Source: Clostridiaceae bacterium (GTDB lineage: Bacteria; Bacillota; Clostridia; Oscillospirales; Acutalibacteraceae). Taken from it: a DNA stretch of 6,233 nt. How positions within the stretch are numbered: the stretch's first letter is position 1; each line of letters starts with the position of its first letter. Under the pieces are notes generated by a model. It did no database searches. It saw nothing but the letters and a program-made list of their open reading frames with translations, and was not told the DNA's origin. Below, in pieces: positions 1 through 4,906 of the stretch. Made by a program: the position numbers and the translations under genes. The stretch spans positions 1-6,233 of the forward strand of contig JAEEHZ010000040.1 in NCBI GenBank assembly GCA_016281115.1, read 5' to 3'.

Positions 1-440
1 AAACGGAATTATACGATTTTGAAAAAGTGCGCTGCGGCGATGTTCTTGTAACGTGGGACGCGCAGACAAAGCTTAAAACATATAAAATTATGTTTTCGCG
101 TGACGAAAGCACCGTCGGACAGGAATATTTGGGTTATGACAGTACATCGGATGAGTTCTGGGTACTCAACAAAAACAATCTTATGAGGGTAAGGCTGTCA
201 GGCTTTTTCCGTGAAATTTTAAGCAAATCTCCGTCAGACGGAAATGTATTTCTTACAAAGACAAAAAAGACGGGCACATTAAGACCTGTAACGGTGGCAA
301 CCTATACAAACTATTATATCTACGACACCGAAACAGGAAAAGTAACTATCGCATCGGCAGCCGACCTTGACGCGTCGTGCAAAAACGTATATTTCGTTGC
401 AACGTACGGAGTTGCGAGAGATGTAATCATTTATAAATAA
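1..440 (+). CDS. C-terminal fragment of a large surface-type protein (5' end outside window)
   Basis: The frame is open from the first complete codon (position 3, reading T-E-L-Y-D-F-E-K) to a TAA at 438-440. The window therefore holds about the last 145 residues of a longer protein. The GTG at 27 is an internal valine with no ribosome-binding site, not a start. Fragment residues 11-18 read CGDVLVTW, followed by a KTYKIMFSRD strand. This resembles the 'GDVI-x-Y ... I-x-x-I-x-x-x-x-D' beta module that I know from the C-terminal halves of clostridial S-layer-homology surface proteins. The end, GVARDVIIYK, also fits the way those proteins finish. No SLH repeat, LPXTG motif or membrane segment lies in the visible part, so surface location is inferred from resemblance. 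The next gene starts 58 nt downstream on the same strand. I cannot assign a biochemical function. Confidence 0.8.
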   Translation, partial: TELYDFEKVRCGDVLVTWDAQTKLKTYKIMFSRDESTVGQEYLGYDSTSDEFWVLNKNNLMRVRLSGFFREILSKSPSDGNVFLTKTKKTGTLRPVTVATYTNYYIYDTETGKVTIASAADLDASCKNVYFVATYGVARDVIIYK

Positions 441-453
441 ATTAAGTGTTTTA

Positions 454-468
454 AGCTGCGGGGCAGCT
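454..468. repeat. Short perfect inverted repeat in the gap before the 610-aa secreted protein
   Basis: AGCTGC (454-459) and GCAGCT (463-468) are exact reverse complements around a GGG spacer. No T-run follows on either strand, so it does not look like an intrinsic terminator of the upstream gene. It lies just upstream of a TATAAA hexamer (472-477), so an operator-like role is possible. It could also be a small RNA hairpin or chance. Confidence 0.4.
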
Positions 469-485
469 AAATATAAACAAAATTT

Positions 486-491
486 AGGAGG
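486..491 (+). promoter_or_regulatory. Strong Shine-Dalgarno site AGGAGG for the 610-aa protein
   Basis: A full consensus AGGAGG lies 7 nt before the ATG at 499. It fixes that start and suggests efficient translation. It is the best ribosome-binding site in the window. Confidence 0.9.
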
Positions 492-498
492 AAAAGAA

Positions 499-2331
499 AT
501 GAAACAAAAAAGAACACTTAAAAAATTATTATGTATGCTTGTTACGGCATCAATGCTTTTTGCGGTTATTGCTGTGCAGGTATCGGCAGAAGGTGAAGTT
601 ACGATTTCATCGGATTACTATGAAATCGACAACGAAAATCACGTAATAAGCAAGGTGCTTTACAACACATTTGTGGGCGATTTTATGAAGAGAATCGACG
701 CGGGAGATAACGTAAAAATCCTTAAAAAAGGCGATGGTGAGGTTTTTCAGGGCTTTGTAACGGACGAAATGACTTTTTACGCGGGAAATACCGCTTACAG
801 TATTGAGTATTACAGCCTTTACAGCCTTAAAGACAGAATGAACGCTTATATTGCGGAACAGGGCGATGAATTTACATCACAGGTTATGCTTAACTATCAG
901 CAATCCGCAGGCACTTTTGTATCGGCGGTTACAAGCTCCGACCTTAAAACAGCAGGTTTTTTTGACGCAGGTCTTTTGGGCGGTGGTTCGGAAGCAAGCG
1001 GAGATTATATGACCGCTACGCTTTATAAAAATGCGGGTTCGCCGTATCTTGAGCTCAGCACAAACAGAACGCAGCTTCTTTATCTTGTGACAGAAGTTCT
1101 TGACGATTATTCGACAGATAATAAATATGTCGGTAAATATGTTGTTTCGGAGCTTGATGTTGACAGCATAGATTATGACGCTGCAACAAACACCTTTAAC
1201 AGCACGGCAGCATCGGACAAAAAAAAGTCCGGACTTTTGGCGGCGGGACATTACTATCTTGCGACAGTAGGAGAAAATACAGCAAATTATGCTCCGTATA
1301 ACAACAATATATTATCTGATGTATATAAGGGCGATATGATATTTTTCGGTGACAGAGGAAGACTCGGTCTTATCGGTTCGTATAAATCAACATATATTAA
1401 GAGCGGAATGACATATTTAAGCGGCGCTGACGCGTTTACAAGAGATGAGCCGTATAACGTAAAAGAGTATAATACTATTTTTACTCCGGGCAGCGGCGCC
1501 GATTTAGGAAATATTAATATTGCAAAGCTGTATTTTTCCAAAAATGTTAACGGTGAGTTTACCGAAGAAGCTGTTGCTTCCAATATGGATGTGCCGCTTA
1601 ACGATAAGCTTACAAACCTTAACAGTATTTCAAAAGGTATGCTTGGCGTTGCCGTAAACAGATACAGCAAAACAGATACAGGCACTTTAACAACAGCCAA
1701 AATAAAGGATTACAGATTGTATCTTGCCGAAAATATGCATGACGCTGTAAACGAAGCAAGTACAAAATCCGACCTTCTGGTTGCGGGACATACAGGTTCG
1801 GGTGAGGAAGAAACAGATGAAGCGACAGGCTTTACGGTTAGTTACAGGCCGGCAAAGGTTAAAAACGTTATTCCGAATACCACAACAAAAGAGTTAAGAA
1901 GCATTATCAACCCGCACAACGAAAGCGCTTATATCAAATTTGAGGCGAACGGCGTACAGCTTGCCGATAACGATTATGTGCCGGACGGCTGTATAATGAC
2001 TGTCTATGCCCCGACAGTATCCGGAAGCTATAACAGCAGAGCTTATACGATAAGTCTGGCAGTATATGGCGATGTAACATATACGGTAAACGAAGGCGTA
2101 TATACGGTTGCGATAGAAGCGGATAACACTGTTGGCGTAACCTTTATTGCGGCGGCATATGACAGCTCAAATAAACTTATAGCCGCTAAAGTTTTCGAAA
2201 ACGGCTCGGATACTGTTTTGTTTGCTTGCGATAACCCCGAAACAATAAGAGTGTTTGCGTTTGAAAACCTTGAAACAATTAAACCTGTTGCCAAATCAAA
2301 GCTTGCGACCGAAGCCGTACCGGAACCGTAA
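499..2331 (+). CDS. Secreted modular protein of unknown function, 610 aa
   Basis: The start is ATG 499, set by AGGAGG seven bases upstream. Residues 1-30 are a clear Sec signal peptide: a basic n-region with K/R at 2-9, a hydrophobic core at 10-26, and likely cleavage after VSA at 30. Residues ~39-104 form a small beta-type module (VISKVLYNTFVGDFMKRI, then AGDNVKI). Residues ~446-520 look like a second divergent copy (NVIPNTTTKELRSII, then ANGVQLADNDYVPDG, then YTISL). Residues ~526-597 form a C-terminal module containing AAAYDSSNKLIAAKVF and IRVFAFENLETIKPV. The middle (~105-435) is rich in Tyr, Asn, Gly and Ser; its KIKDYRLYLAE stretch (401-411) recalls strand ends in lectin-like beta-sandwiches, but this is weak. 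There is no catalytic motif, SLH domain, LPXTG motif or C-terminal membrane helix, so the protein is probably released or held non-covalently. The C-terminal module recurs in the next gene. A binding or structural role is possible, but no function is assigned. Confidence 0.85.
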   Translation: MKQKRTLKKLLCMLVTASMLFAVIAVQVSAEGEVTISSDYYEIDNENHVISKVLYNTFVGDFMKRIDAGDNVKILKKGDGEVFQGFVTDEMTFYAGNTAYSIEYYSLYSLKDRMNAYIAEQGDEFTSQVMLNYQQSAGTFVSAVTSSDLKTAGFFDAGLLGGGSEASGDYMTATLYKNAGSPYLELSTNRTQLLYLVTEVLDDYSTDNKYVGKYVVSELDVDSIDYDAATNTFNSTAASDKKKSGLLAAGHYYLATVGENTANYAPYNNNILSDVYKGDMIFFGDRGRLGLIGSYKSTYIKSGMTYLSGADAFTRDEPYNVKEYNTIFTPGSGADLGNINIAKLYFSKNVNGEFTEEAVASNMDVPLNDKLTNLNSISKGMLGVAVNRYSKTDTGTLTTAKIKDYRLYLAENMHDAVNEASTKSDLLVAGHTGSGEEETDEATGFTVSYRPAKVKNVIPNTTTKELRSIINPHNESAYIKFEANGVQLADNDYVPDGCIMTVYAPTVSGSYNSRAYTISLAVYGDVTYTVNEGVYTVAIEADNTVGVTFIAAAYDSSNKLIAAKVFENGSDTVLFACDNPETIRVFAFENLETIKPVAKSKLATEAVPEP

Positions 2332-2353
2332 GGCAAATAATCGGAATAAAGAT

Positions 2354-2387
2354 GTATGAGAAAAGCGGTTTTCCGCTTTTCTCGTAC
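2354..2387 (+). terminator. Strong intercistronic hairpin, terminator-like but without a U-tract
   Basis: GAGAAAAGCGG (2358-2368) and CCGCTTTTCTC (2373-2383) pair perfectly over 11 bp around a TTTT loop. The stem extends through one G-U pair to 15 bp (2354-2387). It starts 22 nt after the stop of the 610-aa protein and ends 18 nt before the ATG of the next gene. The bases after it (TGATTGGAACGCG) contain no run of T, so it does not fit a canonical Rho-independent terminator. It may be a partial terminator or attenuator that lowers expression of the downstream genes, or an mRNA 3'-end stabiliser after processing. Confidence 0.55.
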
Positions 2388-2405
2388 TGATTGGAACGCG
2401 ACAGT

Positions 2406-3644
2406 ATGAAAAGAATTTTATTAAGTTTAATTTTTATATTTATGTTATTTTCATTTACTTCTTACGCTGCTTCATACACCGTTTCCGAAAACAGTATTTC
2501 GGGCGTTCCGTATTACACGACAGCGGAGGATTTTACTGCAAATTTAAGCGGAATACTTGACGGAGATGTGGTTGTTAAAAGCGTAAGTGGAGAATTTTAC
2601 ACAAGGGTTTATAAAAAGAATTGTGTAGATGAAAGTTGCCTTTTAAAAAACGGTGAGGATATATATTCAATAAATCTTAACGCGCCGCTTTGTCTTTCTC
2701 AGCTTGCAAACGGCAAAGGCTTTAATGTGACCGATATAAAAAATTACAATACAAATATGGCGGTCCGCTTTACAATGGAAACCGGCGGCTCCTTTTCCGC
2801 GCAAAGCGTTACGATTAAAAGTGCGGGTAAGGATGCGCTTGTGTTTGCAACAGAAACAGATGGGCTTATCAGTCTTAAAGATGTGTCGGGAAACAAAATA
2901 AAATTTGCAAGATATTCCGTAAACAGCAAAATCAATGCGGAAATATTTCTTAAACGCAGCGGCTTAATATTTTCGGCAGAAAAGGTTTATATAAACGGCA
3001 AAGAATTTGAATGGGAGAGTCCGCTTACGTTTAATATAGGCATAAGTATGAGTATTGTTTACAGGTCGGTAAACACCTCGGAAAAACTTAAAAACATTTC
3101 TGCTTTAAGCGTTGAGGGTTACAGGCCGATGTTCGGTTTATCGGGTCTTGAAGCTTCGGGTGAGGGAAGCGGAGTATATTATAATTACGGCACAGAAAAT
3201 ATTAACTCCGTATATTCCGAAAACGGCAGCGAAAAGGATTTTAAGGCTGAATTTGGCTCAAAAATTTTTATAAACGGAGATACTTTGATTGTAAAAGATT
3301 TGTTTAATCAGAGAGCGAACGAAACATTTCAAATTTTGAGCGAAAAGCCAACCCTCGGCAAAATAAGGCTGTTTAAAAACGGTAAAGAAATTTATGGGCT
3401 TGAAAGCGGAAATATAACCGTTAAAAGAGATATTGCGGACGGAAACCGTATGTTTATTTCTCAGTATGATAAAAACGGTAGGGTTAAAGAGATTTCGGTG
3501 GATAAAGAGGCTCTGCACAGCTGTGAGGCTGATGATATTATGAAGGTTTTTGTTTTTAAAAACGAAGAAACTCTTTCGCCTGTTACGATCGCCGCTGTAA
3601 TTACGGCAGACGGTATTTTCTTTAACGACGGTTATGAGAAGTGA
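2406..3644 (+). CDS. Secreted protein of unknown function, 412 aa, modular relative of the upstream gene
   Basis: The frame can be read from TTG 2391, but ATG 2406 is preferred. It places the basic residues of a clean Sec signal peptide (MKRILLSLIFIFMLFSF) at the N-terminus, with likely cleavage after SYA (21) or AA (22). The ribosome-binding site is weak (GGAA at 2393-2396, spacing 9), and a strong hairpin lies just upstream, so translation may be lower than that of the previous gene. Residues ~23-90 (SISGVPYYTTAEDFTANL, then LDGDVVVKSVSGE, then YSINL) match the pattern of the N-terminal module of the 610-aa protein. Residues ~348-394 (ISQYDKNGRVKEISV, then MKVFVFKNEETLSPV) match its C-terminal module. 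The middle looks beta-rich and is not recognised. C73 and C78 (CVDESC) could form a disulfide. No anchor motif or catalytic signature is visible. The stop codon overlaps the ribosome-binding site of the oxidoreductase gene. Function unknown. Confidence 0.83.
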   Translation: MKRILLSLIFIFMLFSFTSYAASYTVSENSISGVPYYTTAEDFTANLSGILDGDVVVKSVSGEFYTRVYKKNCVDESCLLKNGEDIYSINLNAPLCLSQLANGKGFNVTDIKNYNTNMAVRFTMETGGSFSAQSVTIKSAGKDALVFATETDGLISLKDVSGNKIKFARYSVNSKINAEIFLKRSGLIFSAEKVYINGKEFEWESPLTFNIGISMSIVYRSVNTSEKLKNISALSVEGYRPMFGLSGLEASGEGSGVYYNYGTENINSVYSENGSEKDFKAEFGSKIFINGDTLIVKDLFNQRANETFQILSEKPTLGKIRLFKNGKEIYGLESGNITVKRDIADGNRMFISQYDKNGRVKEISVDKEALHSCEADDIMKVFVFKNEETLSPVTIAAVITADGIFFNDGYEK

Positions 3645-3646
3645 GG
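3643..3646 (+). promoter_or_regulatory. Shine-Dalgarno site GAGG that decides the oxidoreductase start
   Basis: GAGG overlaps the TGA stop (3642-3644) of the upstream gene and sits 5 nt before ATG 3652. An in-frame ATG at 3634 has no purine-rich site before it (TTTAACGACGGTT), so 3652 is the better start. The arrangement suggests translational coupling. Confidence 0.75.
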
Positions 3647-3651
3647 AAAAA

Positions 3652-4851
3652 ATGAACAAAAAACAGTATGATGTTATAGTTTGCGGCGGCGGTGTTTCCG
3701 GAGTTCTTGCGGCGATAGGAGCCGCAAGGGAAGGCGCAAAAGTGCTTATTTTGGAGCAGACAAACAGCCTCGGAGGTTCCTGGACGTCCGGTCTTGTTGC
3801 GTGGATAATAGATGCGCAAAATAAAAAAGAATATATTGTGAGCGAAATTGCGGAAAGCCTGAAAAGCAAAGGTAAAGGCAGGTTTGCGAGAAGCGGCTGT
3901 TTTATTTACGAGCCCGAAGCTATGAAAATTCTTCTTGATAAAATGTGTACGGAAGAAAAAATAGATATTCGTTTTAATACCTTTGTGTGCGGCTCACAAA
4001 AAGAAGGCGGACGTATTGTCGCGGCGGAGACCGTTTCAAAATCGGGAAAAGAGAGCTTTTCGGGAAAGGTATTTATTGACGCAACGGGCGACGGCGATTT
4101 TTGTTTTTTAAGCGGCGCCGAATATGAAAAAGGTAACGAAGAAGGGCTTATGCAGCCGATGTCAATGTTCGCGATTGTCAGCGGACTTGATGCGGGCGAG
4201 CTTGAAGCGTATGATAATTCAAGAGAATTTAGCGGGGATATTTCTCCCAAAACACGTCTTTATGAAGAAATAAAGCGGGCGGGAATTGAATGTTCACAGC
4301 AAAAACCTGCGCTTTTTTATCTTTTTAACGATTGCTTTTTATTAACGGCAAACCATATATACGGCGTGAGCGGAACAAATTCGGAGGATTTGACAAAAGC
4401 CGCGGTTAGCGCAAGAAGCGAGATAGGAAGTATTGTCGATAAGCTTAAAAATCTGGGCGGAATATGGAAAAATATTCATCTTGTTTCCACAGCGCCGTCG
4501 GTTGGTGTCCGTGAGGGCAGAAGAATAAAAGGCGAATATACGGTTACACTTGAAGATATTTACGCTTCAAAGCAGTTTGAGGACAGCATATGTGATGTAT
4601 GTTTCGGCATTGACGTTCATGCGCTCACAAAGGACAGCAAAACAGGATATGCAGGCTACGGCGACGGCAAAAAGCATAATTATCAAATTCCGCTGCGTGC
4701 CGCGAAATGTTATGGCTTTGATAATCTTTATATGGCAGGAAGATGTATTTCGGGAGATTTTGCGGCGCACGCAAGCTATCGGGTGTCGGGAGACGCTGCG
4801 GTAATAGGCGAAAATGTGGGTAAAGCTGCCGCAAGGCAGGCAAAAATTTAA
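3652..4851 (+). CDS. FAD-dependent oxidoreductase (FAD_oxidored, PF12831-like), 399 aa, cytosolic
   Basis: This is a flavoprotein with an N-terminal Rossmann fold. YDVIVCGGGVSGVLAAIGAA (6-25) carries the dinucleotide motif G12-x-G14-x-x-G17, and E35 in VLILEQ fits the acidic residue that binds the FAD ribose. FIDATGDGDF (141-150) is the conserved second FAD contact. GVREGRRIKGEYTVT (285-299), IPLRA (346-350) and the C-terminal MAGRCISGDFAAHASYRVSG (361-380) are typical of the FAD_oxidored family, which is common beside glycan-degrading genes. Length is near the usual size and the domain looks complete. There is no signal peptide, so it should act in the cytoplasm, unlike its neighbours. It has many cysteines, including a CDVC pair (314-317); whether these are redox-active is unknown. 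The substrate cannot be inferred. It starts 7 nt after the upstream stop and is probably co-translated with that gene. A thiazole-synthase or succinate-dehydrogenase-like identity is less likely given the C-terminal motifs. Confidence 0.92.
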   Translation: MNKKQYDVIVCGGGVSGVLAAIGAAREGAKVLILEQTNSLGGSWTSGLVAWIIDAQNKKEYIVSEIAESLKSKGKGRFARSGCFIYEPEAMKILLDKMCTEEKIDIRFNTFVCGSQKEGGRIVAAETVSKSGKESFSGKVFIDATGDGDFCFLSGAEYEKGNEEGLMQPMSMFAIVSGLDAGELEAYDNSREFSGDISPKTRLYEEIKRAGIECSQQKPALFYLFNDCFLLTANHIYGVSGTNSEDLTKAAVSARSEIGSIVDKLKNLGGIWKNIHLVSTAPSVGVREGRRIKGEYTVTLEDIYASKQFEDSICDVCFGIDVHALTKDSKTGYAGYGDGKKHNYQIPLRAAKCYGFDNLYMAGRCISGDFAAHASYRVSGDAAVIGENVGKAAARQAKI

Positions 4852-4894
4852 AAAGTATTGAAATTAAACGGCAAAATATGATAAAACATATAAA

Positions 4895-4899
4895 GAGGG
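4895..4899 (+). promoter_or_regulatory. Shine-Dalgarno site GAGGG supporting a GTG start
   Basis: GAGGG lies 7 nt before GTG 4907. An in-frame TAA at 4865-4867 rules out a start further upstream. The next in-frame ATG (residue 16) would cut the signal peptide in half, so GTG 4907 is the start. Confidence 0.8.
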
Positions 4900-4906
4900 T
4901 ATCAAG

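Noticed and set aside
810..827. Tandem 9-bp repeat TTACAGCCT x2
   Set aside because: It encodes a local SLYSL repeat within the secreted protein and has only two copies; there is no sign of a mobile or regulatory element.
1287..1700. 137-codon open frame on the minus strand, and similar ones at 877-1251 and 2043-2336
   Set aside because: All are antisense shadows inside the secreted-protein gene at 499-2331. Their composition is a by-product of the sense codons, and no domain is recognisable.
2391..2405. TTG start for the 412-aa protein, adding MERDS
   Set aside because: No ribosome-binding site precedes it, the hairpin ends only 3 nt upstream, and the extension would place acidic residues before the signal peptide.
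3634..3651. Upstream ATG start for the oxidoreductase, adding MRSEEK
   Set aside because: There is no ribosome-binding site before 3634, while ATG 3652 has GAGG at ideal spacing and places the Rossmann motif at the usual distance from the N-terminus.
3258..3869. 203-codon open frame on the minus strand
   Set aside because: It lies antisense across the end of the 412-aa gene and the start of the oxidoreductase. It has no plausible ribosome-binding site or recognisable domain, and both sense genes are well supported.
4550..4843. Overlapping short frames on both strands inside the 3' part of the oxidoreductase gene
   Set aside because: The sense frame here encodes the conserved C-terminal FAD-binding motif, so the others are shadows.
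4858..4885. Possible promoter TTGAAA (4858-4863) with GATAAA (4880-4885), spacing 16, before the beta-helix gene
   Set aside because: The -10 match is only partial, the better TATGAT (4877-4882) is just 13 nt from the -35, and transcription would start almost on the ribosome-binding site. In AT-rich DNA such matches are common.
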